In this document: in pieces, positions 27,201-37,119 of the stretch
Position numbering within the stretch: position 1 is the first letter of the stretch
How the letters are laid out: every line of letters begins with the position of its first letter
Assembly (NCBI GenBank): GCA_001600095.1
Contig: BCIX01000002.1
Location: 1,426,001 to 1,490,000, forward strand
Reading direction: 5' to 3'
From: Bullera alba
Lineage: Eukaryota; Basidiomycota; Tremellomycetes; Tremellales; Bulleraceae
DNA: 64,000 nucleotides
Translations under genes and position numbers: made by a program
The notes under the pieces: model-generated
Databases searched by the model: none
Seen by the model: the letters and a program-made list of their open reading frames with translations, nothing else
Told to the model about the DNA's origin: nothing

Positions 27201-28988
27201 GTACTACGACGCATTCATCGACTGCAAGTGGATTCAGATCGACAACCAGCTCTTCGGAGGTCTATTCCCCATTATCCTGTACCCAACAGTGGTACCGAAA
27301 GATGGCAAGGAGCTGGAGTCCCACCCCACCCTCCAAGCGTCTGTCGCGATACTCAAGGACCGATCTCATGGTGTCTACTTCATCAAATACGCCACGATAT
27401 TGCTTCAAGCGATGACGGTCGAGCTCGACGAGGACTTTGTCTTTGCTCTGCTCGACTTTACCAAGTTCAAGGATGCTGCTTGGAAGGAGCCGACGCACGA
27501 CGTCTTGATCGAGCATCCGAAAGACATTCCCGAGCCAGATATCACTTCGGCCTCGGCGGACGTATTCTTTGAGGCTCTTCAGCTGCAACCGATATCTCTG
27601 GAGCTGTCCTTCATGCGAACGGATAGAGTGAATGTCGATGAGAAGTGAGTACATTCTGCTGTGATACCAGGATACAGCTAAGCTATGGCAGGGTGTCGAT
27701 CCGGAACCCGTTCTATTACGCTTTGAACGCACTCACCATGACCCTTGGTAACGTGAACGCAGCGCCGGTCAACCTCCGAGCGTTGTTCTTGGAGAATGTC
27801 CGACTCAGCATCCCATCCTTGCAAGAGCGAGTTCAACTTCACTACCAAGAGCAATTCATGGCACAGATATACCGTGTTCTCGGATCGGCAGATTTCCTGG
27901 GTAACCCCGTTGGACTGTTCAGCAACATCAGTTCAGGTGTTTCAGACATCTTCTACGAGCCGTACCAAGGTATCGTCATGCACGGCAACAAAGATATTGG
28001 CCTTGGTATCGCGCGAGGTGCGACCAGTTTCGCCAAGAAGACCGTCTTTGGTATCACGGACAGTATGACCAAGTTTACGGGCAGTATTGGAAAAGGTCTA
28101 TCAGCTGCCACCATGGACGCCGAGTATCAGAGCAAGAGAAGGATGACGCAGAGGCGAAACAAGCCAAAGCATGCGCTGTACGGCGTTGCCGCAGGTGCAA
28201 GCGCCTTTGCGGACAGTGTCACAAGTGCCTTCGAGGGTGTGGCCTCCAAGCCTATGGAGGGGGCCGAGCGGGATGGAGCAGCAGGATTCGCCAAGGGTGT
28301 CGGCAAGGGCGTTGTCGGGTGAGTTTGACAAACGTGAAAAGCGAATGTGGTCTAACCTGTCTCACAGTCTCTTCACCAAACCTGTCGTCGGTGTCATGGA
28401 TTTCCTATCCGCTTCAACGGAAGGTATCAGGAACACTACCACCGTGTTCGATCAAGCCGACTTGGATCGGGTAAGATTACCCCGTTTCATTTCGCCTGAT
28501 GGAGTCCTGCGAGTGAGTAGTTCGGTATGAAGCTTTAGCATCGCTGACCTCGATTGTGCCAGCCATTCTCAGCACGAGATGCCCTGGGTCAATCATGGCT
28601 GAAAGACCTCGAGGCCGGTCAGTACTTCACCGAGTCCTACATCGCGCACATCGATGTGCCAGGTGACGATGCGGTGTCGATATTGTCCAACAACCGGATC
28701 CTCTTCGTCCAATTGAGAAAGATGCGGGTATTGTGGCAAGTATCACTGGAGGAATTACAGTCATTGTCACTGGAGCAGACGGGTATCGCATTGATCCTGC
28801 GAGGTGGTACGCCTGGACCTTTCCTGCCAATCATCGATCCCACCGGAAGGAACTGGTACTTTAACCAGATTGGAAAGTGAGTGCTGATGAGTTATCATGG
28901 CCAAGCTCTCCCGATTGCGTTTGTCGCTGACTGCCGTCCCAGAGTCGTAAAATCGTATAACGCGGCTCACGCCCAGAGAGACATCTGA
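18226..28988 (+). CDS. VPS13: VPS13 lipid-transfer protein, 3174 aa
   Basis: Twenty-six exons, with boundaries at 18226-18328, 18400-18708, 18765-18871, 18920-19024, 19075-19236, 19284-19649, 19689-20561, 20612-20664, 20716-20905, 20953-21157, 21202-21446, 21504-22101, 22143-22849, 22904-23418, 23458-24226, 24275-24391, 24441-24539, 24589-24906, 24954-25311, 25359-26391, 26437-26641, 26689-27644, 27692-28318, 28368-28512, 28563-28876 and 28943-28988; the total closes in frame. The N-terminus is a chorein domain (YVENLNAHDLSVSV, GNLQFHGLHLKKSLLERFGLP, SIPWTQLKTQPVKISIDDVY). The repeating beta-groove, a VAB-type region (GFGFDYGWSMPL onward), the conserved VPS13 C-terminal block (NPVGLFSNISSGVSDIFYEP) and a C-terminal PH-like domain follow. 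VPS13 bridges organelle contact sites and moves phospholipids in bulk; in yeast it acts at ER, endosome, vacuole, mitochondrion and prospore membranes. Length matches the family (about 3100 residues). Confidence 0.96.
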
Positions 28989-29421
28989 GTAGGGCGAGGA
29001 CGCACTGGAATGAACATAGAGACATAGGGATAGCTATCCAGCAATGTATGTATGAAACGTTTGAGCTGGTCATACTATGGGCTCTTGACTGCTCCACTGG
29101 ACAGCTTGCTAGAGCTGTCGTCTGCGAAGCTGCAGCCTGACCGCCTGACCACTGACCAGTGACCAGTATAGCGATTTGAAAGCGGCAAGGATAGCGGTGT
29201 TGTAGCGGTGTATCCTGGTGCATCGCACCGTACCAAGAGAGGTTGATTTAATTCCGTGCCCCACATAACCTCATCCGGGGCCGCCCGCTGTGGTTCAGCT
29301 CGCTGGTCGTGGCGATCACTCGCTGTACTCGCTGCTGTACACAGCTATCCTCAACGCACTCTACACAGCACAAAGGTATCGACTACCAGGCGTGTCAATA
29401 ACTACATACAGATAAGCCATC
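28989..29421 (+). promoter_or_regulatory. Intergenic region upstream of SNX41
   Basis: About 0.43 kb between VPS13 and SNX41, both on the plus strand. Four TGACC half-sites occur within about 30 bp around 29138-29165, two of them in a small palindrome. No gene or RNA was recognised. Confidence 0.4.
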
Positions 29422-31719
29422 ATGTCCAGCACACCGCCGAATCCGTTTGCTCCATCACCTTCACCATCCTCGCCGCCTACTCCACGTGCCAACTCTCCCG
29501 CCTCCAACCGTTCGCAAGGCACACCTACCGGTGCTCACGACACGCCCGAGTTCCCAAGGAAGCCGTCATCCATGATCTCTGCTGCTTCGGGATCGCCACC
29601 TCCGACTCACAGGGCGTCATTCCCTGATCCAGCGAAGGAACCCAAGAAGGGATCTTCCAAGTTGGCCGGTCCGCCGGCGAAAGCTGGCTTTTGCTGCGAC
29701 AGAGATAGGGAGATCAGTCAGGGAGATGAGATCAGCATAACGGACGCTTTCAAGACTACGGAGGGAGGTAAAGTCGCGTATATCACCTATGTGATTCAAC
29801 TGGGAGTGAGTCAGGCCGAACCCATACCGCTATCGTTGCATCGTCATCAACAGGCAAGAGAGCTGACTCCCTATAAGTCTCACACGACTCGACGGAGATA
29901 CTCGTCCTTTCTATCACTACACCAGGCTTTGTCAGGGCTCTATCCGGTCTTGATTATACCTCCTATCCCGTCAAAGCAGTCGATTGCCGATTACGCTGTC
30001 AAGGGTCAGAGCAAAGCCAAGGAGGACGCAGCAGTCATTGCTCGAAGAAAGAGGCTACTGGAGGACTTCCTCAAGAGACTGATCAGACATCCCATCCTTG
30101 GCGGAGAGCATGTCTTGCATAGATTTTTGGAAGATGGCGTCAGTTGGGTGAGTGAGCTATAATGGGGATACATCACGGGTGGACTGACAAGTCATAGTCG
30201 GAAGTGCTACACTCACCGCCAATCTCCCTGCTGCCGAAGAACCCGCTTCATGCTCCATCGCACAACCCTACCTTTCAGACTGTCGCCGGATCACCTTCCT
30301 CATCACCCACGTCTCCCATGACGCCAACGTCGACTTCGTATATAGCGCATCACCTCTTGCCAACACCCTCGCCCAATCACCCGTTGCACAAGCCAGACAC
30401 CAGGTTTCAGGACTCGGAAGTGTTTACAGAGAAGTTTCAAACGCACTTTACGGGTACACTCGAGAAGGTCAATCGTAGGGTAGTTAAGCGCTGGGGGGAG
30501 AGGGCTGGTGACATGAGCGAGCTTGGCGCTGTGTGGAATGGCTACAGTCTGCTTGAGAGAGGAAAGCTGGGCGACGCTGTCGAGAAGGTCGGACAAGCAG
30601 TTGATGCAGAGTATCTTGCCACCGCAGCTCTAGTAAGTGTTCTCAACATCTCCTGGAGACAAAGCTGACTATTCTGCAGTTGCAAGCTTGGGAGAGTACT
30701 ACAACAGAACCCATCCACATCTACGCCCAATTTGCCGCCCTGATCCGTTCGAGACTGTCATTCCGACACCAAAAGCATGTTCAGTACGAGCTCGTTCAAG
30801 AGGCTTTGGAGCATCAGCGAGATAAACTTGAGCTGCTGGAGAACGCAGAGCGAGAAGCGAGACGTCTCGAAGTGGCATTGGACAGAGGGGGCCGGATGGG
30901 TGGCTCAGTTTATGGTGATTCGGACGACCAGAACAGGTCACGGGACAGTCAGGACGGGGAGCAGCCTGGGAAGCTTAGCATAGAGGAGGAAAGAGCCAGG
31001 CAGGACCGCTTGGAACGAGCGAAGAGCAGAAGTGGAAGCAGTGGATTTGGCTTGCTGAGTGCCGTCAAGCACAGCTTGAGCGGAATGATGGATGTCGACC
31101 CAGAGGCCACGCGGAGAGCGAATATCGCAAAGACGAGAGACAACATCGCGCAGGTGAGTACACTCTAGTGCTGTCAGACGCTCTTTCGCTAAAGCCATCA
31201 TCCAGCTCGAGGACTCGTTACAAGCATCTGCGCAGGACCTGAAATACGCATCGACCAATCTGCAGGCAGATCTTGACCGCTTTCAGCGACAAAAGGTGGC
31301 CGATCTGCGCATGATGACTATTCAGCTCAGCAAAGTTCACAGAGAATGGTGTCACCAGGTATGTCAACAGCTTTCGTCCGATTCTTCTCAGCTGATATTC
31401 TTGCTAGAACCTCGAGGCGTGGCAAGCGGCTCAAGCTGCCATTAAGGATATAGAGATTCACCCAAACCAGCCCCCAGCATCTGCTCTCCCCGCTCCACCG
31501 CCGTCTATTGCGCATCCACCTGCATCACAGACGTCGAAGCACGATCGAAGCCCGAGCAAGCTTTCGCGAGATGACTCCAACATGGGAATGGCCGGTCTGC
31601 GTAGGGAGATTGATCAGGTAGATGCTGCGAATGTGCCACTCCCATTGCCTAAAGGAGACGGTCTTGAAGGCAGCAAAGGAAAAGGAAAGGATAGGTCTGA
31701 TCCTCTGGGACCCTTGTAA
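29422..31719 (+). CDS. SNX41: Sorting nexin SNX41/ATG20-like (PX-BAR), 683 aa
   Basis: Six exons: 29422-29805, 29854-30147, 30198-30632, 30680-31153, 31206-31358 and 31408-31719; the total is in frame. The N-terminus is Pro/Ser-rich. The PX domain (about residues 108-226) has the phosphoinositide-binding RRRYSSF motif, the Pro-rich loop (IIPPIPSKQS) and RRKRLLEDFLKRLIRHP. The rest is a long helical BAR-like region (FTGTLEKVNRRVVKRW, ELVQEALEHQRDKLELLENAEREARRLE). This layout matches fungal SNX41/Snx42 proteins that bind PI3P on endosomes and, as heterodimers with Snx4, recycle SNAREs and support selective autophagy. The first intron is 48 nt and in frame, so an unspliced reading would also stay open; removal is preferred because it restores the spacing before RRRYSSF. 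Its neighbour VPS13 also works at endosomes, though linkage may be chance. Confidence 0.92.
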
Positions 31720-32088
31720 CGGTTTATAAAACGATCCAGAGCTTGATGACCTTGTCCGTTGTGTATTCTTATTAAATGCAAGCTAGTTGTAGAGTACATC
31801 ACCTCCTAGGCTTCTAGGATACCCTAGCTGTGACCTGTGTATACGCAGTTGTCGCACGTGGCTCGTTCCGTAAGTTGATTTTGTGATCTTCGGTTTTTGC
31901 TTCCGTTGGTGACCAAACAAAAGACAGTCGCGAGTAATCAGCTCAACATCGACATTCAACCCTCTTGTTACTGTCAATACTCCTGCGCATCCTGTCCTTC
32001 TTGGTTCAAGCCTTCCCGGATCATCGTAGGGGGTCTTCAGACACCTCTTGCAACTTTTCCCGACTTTCTGCAGACCGCTTTTCCCGAG
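31720..32088 (+). promoter_or_regulatory. Intergenic region upstream of the Cep57-domain gene
   Basis: About 0.37 kb between two plus-strand genes, containing a CACGTG E-box at 31855-31860. The open frame continues upstream of the chosen ATG at 32089 from a non-ATG codon, but gives no conserved sequence. No RNA gene was seen. Confidence 0.4.
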
Positions 32089-34732
32089 ATGGACTACATC
32101 CCGATCTTCCCTTCGACTGAAGACCTGGAAAGGCGCAGACTCGAGTCGACGATAGATCAAGATCTCTACTCTCTTTCTTTGGGTTCTTTGGTCACAACCA
32201 CTACTTCTGGCTCCGTGGACCAGCATTCCTCGTCGATGTCAACGATCTCAAGCGTCGAGCAGCCGAGAGGCTTTGGCGAAGGCTATACTGGTCGCCACGA
32301 CATGTCTTTCCTGCATCCGACACAACAACAGGCGCAACCCCGCAAACCCAGCAAATCGAGCTACGGACCACATGGAACACCGAGAGCCGCGGCAAGAACA
32401 GTCAGTGGGATGAGTGGGGTTAGCGCCATGAGCGAAATGGAAAGTCCGGTCTCCACAGCTGGACACCACATAAGCGCGGTGACTCTGGGCGAAGGTGTTT
32501 TCCGCAGGAGGGGCAATGGAGACGATACGGATGTTAGCGATGCCGAGTTCGACCCTGAAAGGAGTCTGGGACGCTTAGTGGGCGAACTAGGGCGGACGAT
32601 GGGCGGGGTGAGTAGCTCTTCCTCTATATGAGCGCGTTGTTGACACTCTGGACCAATTTAGAAATTATCGCCAAGACCGACATCGCCATTCGCTGCTCTA
32701 TCACCTCCACGCTCACCATCACCCTTCTCGTCGTTGCAGAATGCCAACGCGGGGAATATGTCCTTCACGCTCAACCGCAATGACCCTCTTCCATCCCCTC
32801 CCGCGTCGAAAGCCGGCTCAGGTTCGAGCAATGGCTCGCGCAGAGAGACTGCGGCTCGTACCGCGCACAGCGAGTTTTCAAATATAGCACGAGAACTGGG
32901 TCAAGAAGTTCACGCGAAGAAGAGGGCACTGGGCGAATCTACTGCCCATAATGTCCAACAAGCTGCGAACAGGCCAGCCGACAAAGACCGCTTGAGGAGT
33001 CTCCAGGGAGGGAGGAAGTCGGCTCCTGCCTCCACCAAACCCAGTGGACCTGATATCACCGGAATGACGGGGTTGATGGAGACGCCTGCCAAGGGAGGGC
33101 AATATGACACTCTGGGGAAGAACGGCCAAGTGCGACACGATGATGGATGTGAGTATTACACTGCAATACCGAAAGTGTATCACTGACGGATTCGTTCAGC
33201 TGTACCGCAAGCTCTGTCAACACTGCAAGCTCGTCTGAGAGCGCTGGAAACGGAAAACTCGCTCTCGAGACGGAGAGTCAGAGAATTGGAAGTCGAGCTA
33301 GAAAAGGCTAGACGAGAAGTGGATGAGGCCAAGTCCGGCGGTCAAAGCAAGCTTCGAGATGTGATCAGTGAAAAGAGTGGTATGTGATCTGCAGTCCTAT
33401 CGTTGCTTGTGCTGATCAATGTGTATTAGCTCTTGAGGACCTAATCCATTCCCTCCGATCGCACCTGACTAGGATTACGCTCGAGCTAGAACAAAACAAG
33501 GCTCTGGTGTCAGAACTGCGCGAGTCTCAATCGCTGCCACCTCATCAATCCCCACCTCGATCCAATTCCTCCGTTACAAAAGAGCTCGTAGCGCTACGCA
33601 GAGAAGTCGAACGGCTTGGAAACGAAGTACACCGGCTTGGAGGTATCGTTGAGGAGGGTTTAGATACCCGTCGTCGGGCGAGGGGAGAGAGGACTATACG
33701 GATGGAGAAGGAGGAAGCGGCTCGCATGGCCCGGGAGTTGCAGGCCGAAGACGAGATGGAGAGATTGCAGAGAGATGCTGGACCTCAGCACACAGATCGA
33801 ATCCCACCAACCCCCGGTCCGTCCAGACTCGCCAGAGGACTACGTACTGCTGCCGAAGATCGACACCCTCCTGTGGCTGCTGGATCGCAAAGACGCAAGT
33901 CGACAGGTGCAGGTGTCCGCTTGCAAAATCCAACACCTCCTACTTCGGATGATGGATTCGATTCTCCCAGCCCACCTCCATCGCAGAACGCCCTCGGTGA
34001 TGGCCTCAAGTCACAGCAAGATCGACGCTCGAAGTCTGCAAGAGCCAAAAGGAACTCGTCAATACGCAGCGACGGACCAGGCAGCCCGTTTCCCAGTATT
34101 CGGGACGAGGATGAGGGGGACTTCTTCTCTGTTCTGCACAAGGACGACCTCATCAACCTGGATGGCGATGAGATGCCCGCCACAAAGACCAAAGGCGGCC
34201 GTGCGCCAAAGCCTGAGGCTGGCACCGGAGCAAGGGATGTTCCTCCGCAGACTGTCCTGGTCCGGGTCGTTGGGGAGCTGGAAGCGGACTTTTTGCACTA
34301 CAAAGCGTGAGTTGCCCACATCGAAGTATGACATGTTCTGACACCGCGGTAGGATCTACTCTGAGCTGGCAGACCAGTACAAAGTTCTCGATGCGGCCTC
34401 GGATGTTAGCAAAAGAAGGGTTCTGGCCGAGCACCTCAAGGAAGTGATTGACACGCTGGAGCAGAAGGTGGGTCAATGGCAATTAGGCGCAAACCGAGGT
34501 TCAAGCTGACCATTCTTGTCAGGCGGATCAGATCGCAGCCTTATACCATATAGTGTCGTTTAGCGACAAGCCGGTCACAGGCGGCAGGTCAGTAGCAGCG
34601 GCGCCAGCGACTCATCGGTCTGTGCCGGATATAATGCGATTGGTGAGGGATAGCTTGGGTGAGGAGGCTCTTAGAAGACTAAAGGAGGATGGACTGAGAC
34701 CTCATTCGAGGAGACAGCATTGTGTGATTTGA
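32089..34732 (+). CDS. Cep57-domain coiled-coil protein (spindle pole body type), 795 aa
   Basis: Six exons: 32089-32607, 32662-33148, 33200-33379, 33430-34306, 34353-34467 and 34523-34732; the total closes in frame. The first 390 residues are Ser/Pro-rich and low in complexity (SPRPTSPFAALSPPRSPSP). A heptad-rich coiled coil follows (LSTLQARLRALETENSLSRR, then RVRELEVELEKARREVDEAK and a leucine-rich stretch). After a second low-complexity segment, the C-terminus has a block like the Cep57 microtubule-binding domain (LVRVVGELEADFLHYK, IYSELADQYKVLD, RVLAEHLKEVIDTLEQKADQIAALYHIV). Fungal proteins with this domain include spindle pole body scaffold components such as fission yeast Ppc89. A role in microtubule organisation is inferred from the domain only. 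The protein ends with a basic tail, RRQHCVI. Confidence 0.78.
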
Positions 34733-34873
34733 GGATTAGTAGAGGCCAGCAACATTTGTGTACTTATTCCCAATGACCGGATCCCGGTCATCATGTCCCA
34801 CCGCACATGACACTGTTACGAAATGCATACGACTTGGTATCTTGGCCATACACAGGAAGCATCGGGCTGATGA

Positions 34874-36267
34874 TCAGCGTCGCCAACCCGGCCCTTCATC
34901 ATCTTCATCATCATCCCCTTCTTTGACGACCAGCATACCTGCGCCGATGCTGCCTCGTCGCCTTGATCCCTTTGCCCGAGCATCAGTGCTGGTGCGCTTG
35001 AAAAGGGGGAGCTGCGTAGTGATCAGTCTCAATCCAGGTCTCCTCTTGATAACCTTTGCGCTGAAATCGATGTTGGTCGTTGAATGAGGTGAGATCAGAT
35101 CAGATTTCGTCAATGCCACAGGTAGAGCGAACGGGGAAGTTGGTCGAGAGATGATCTGGGAAGGGGAGTATAAAGCTGGCTCGACGGGCTGAGGAGGCGG
35201 TAGAGGGGTGAGATATTCTCTAGTCTTCTCGTCAATCACTGAGATCGTTAGTAAATGACGCAGCGCCAAATACTCACATTCAGCTGCCGGGACATCTGTG
35301 AACACCTTGACGTCGGGATGGAGCTGAAGGACACTTGCGGGACACTATAGCAGAGCTGAGCTCAGCCCTTCTGGGATTCGAGTGGAACACTCACAAGGTG
35401 AGTGATTGGCCCTTGCAGACTATCCCTCACACTGCGAGCTTTGGCATCACCAGTGGCCAAGAGGATGATCTCTGCGGCTTGACAGATAGTGCCCGTCCCA
35501 ATGGTCAGCGCATGAGTCGGGACTTGCTCCAAACCGCCAAAATCGATAGCCTTTAGGATCACAGTCAGATGTGCTCAATACGCTCTGCCACTCACCCTCG
35601 AAGATCTGGTCTCGGGACTGAGGTTGACGATCCTGGTCCGGCTGTTCAGCCCGGATCCAGGCTCGTTCAGCCCCAGATGACCATTTCCCCCGATCCCACA
35701 CAGCAACAGGTGTATACCTCCATGGGCTGATATGAGGGCCTCGAACCTGGCACATTCGTAGTCCGGATCAGGGGTCACTCCGGCGAGAAGATGTGTCTGA
35801 GCAGGCGGGAGGTCCACCTGTGGGATCACTAGAACAGCGTGCTAGTCCAATATCTCGATGGTGGGTGATGGAGGACTTACGCTCTCGTTCCATGTAACAC
35901 GCGTTGCTGGAAGGATGATCCGCTGCCAGGCCAAGCCACTCGTCCAAGCTGATAGTCACCACAAACTAACAGATCTTTATCAGTATCGAGGCTCGAGGCA
36001 ACGAGGGGTACATACCTCGAAAGACACCTCTTGATTCCGGCACATCGCGATCAACTCCCTGTACACCGGGATGGGAGTGTTTCCCGTAGGCAGACCGATG
36101 ACAAACTTTCGGTTCATGGTCGGAGCGAATGTGTTGATCCTTTCCACAATCAGCTTGGCCACAGCTTTGCCCGTCTCGATATCCGTGGAACTGGTGCATC
36201 AAGTTGTCAGCATGTCAATATCATCCCATTAGAGTTGACGGATCACTGACTGAACTTCGAGAATCAT
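34874..36267 (-). CDS. Amino-sugar-phosphate deaminase/isomerase (NagB/AgaI family), 365 aa
   Basis: Seven exons, complement of 34874-35238, 35278-35344, 35395-35550, 35596-35828, 35881-35965, 36016-36190 and 36251-36267. The first coding exon is only 17 nt (MILEV). Motifs: GLPTGNTPIPVYREL (phosphate loop), SLDEWLGL with Asp72, ECARFEALI, and GIGGNGHLGLNEP with Asn141, His143 and Glu148, then PASVLQLHP near residue 250. In bacterial NagB the residue at 141 is a catalytic Asp (GNDGH). Asn, the LDEW motif and the PAS-LQLHP segment are instead typical, as I recall, of AgaI-type galactosamine-6-phosphate deaminases. It would turn a hexosamine-6-phosphate into ketose-6-phosphate plus ammonia. About 100 extra C-terminal residues, basic then strongly acidic, go beyond the catalytic core. 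It is often annotated as glucosamine-6-phosphate deaminase; substrate uncertain. Confidence 0.85.
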
Positions 36268-36661
36268 GTTGATCTTGAGTGTCAGAGAGATGGAGCGTTG
36301 CAGTTTGGGTGGAGCGGAGTGCTCAGCAGTAGAGGGTAAGAAGAGTCAGCTATGTATGCCCCCTGCACTTTGTAACATTTCGCTGTTGTTGGCGCACTGC
36401 TGGCTGGGAGCCCAGGTAAAGGATGACCTTCCTTTGACCGAGGTGAAACGGTCTGCGCAAAATGAGGAGTTCGTATCAGGATACCAGGAAGGCGTCGTCA
36501 TTGGTTCGAGGCGCCGGGAAGCCGCTGTGGAAGACCAACCAAGACTTGCATATTAGAACCTTGTATGAGTTGGGTGGATGCAGTTAGGGATACAGTGATG
36601 TGTGATGTGCTCGCCCCGCCGGATGGGCTTCTTGCTATACTCAGATTATATCGCGTCTTCC
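36268..36661. other. Intergenic region between the deaminase start and the MDJ1 3' region
   Basis: About 0.39 kb holding the promoter of the deaminase gene (minus strand) and the far 3' flank of MDJ1. No open frame with family features, RNA gene or repeat was seen. Confidence 0.45.
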
Positions 36662-37065
36662 TCATCCAGTCGCCGCCTTCTTTGGCTCCTCTTCCGCCTC
36701 TCGTTCTTGTTCCGGCTCTACCTGTGCTTCTTCCGCTGCCGCCGACTCAGTCGCTTGGTTGGCTGTCGACATGACTGGCTCGGCAGTCTTGGAATCCGCC
36801 GTGCCACTTGTCAAAGTTTCCTTCTCCACCTTGCTGGGGTCTGCACTATCCGCAATACTCTCCTTAGAGGTAGCCATCCTCTCCTTCTTCGACTTTGACT
36901 TCGTCTTGGCAGACATAGTCTCTGCTTGATTCTCGTCCACTGGTGGTCGCTCACTTCCATCCACTGATTGCCCCTCCGTCACCGTCCTCTTCTCCTCCTT
37001 CGACTTCAAGTTTGTTTTGGCAGCCACATCCTCTGCCTGTTTGTCGTCAACCGGGATTTCGTTAC
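36662..37065 (-). other. Candidate alternative 3' exon or read-through extension of MDJ1
   Basis: An open frame on the minus strand with a good acceptor (CCCCTTTTTAG) at its 5' edge and no ATG near its start, so it looks like an internal or terminal exon rather than a gene. It encodes about 134 Lys/Glu/Ala/Ser-rich residues with two diverged copies of a roughly 36-residue unit (VDDKQAED...AKTNLKSKEE and VDENQAET...AKTKSKSKKE). Two donors in MDJ1 join it in frame: GTGAGG ending exon 5 early (intron 37066-37211), or GTGATC just past the MDJ1 stop (intron 37066-37118, 53 nt), which leaves one UGA in frame. It may also be just 3' UTR. Confidence 0.4.
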
Positions 37066-37119
37066 CTAAAAAGGGGAAAACCGACCTTGTCAACTTGTAA
37101 TTCTCTACAGAAGATCACA

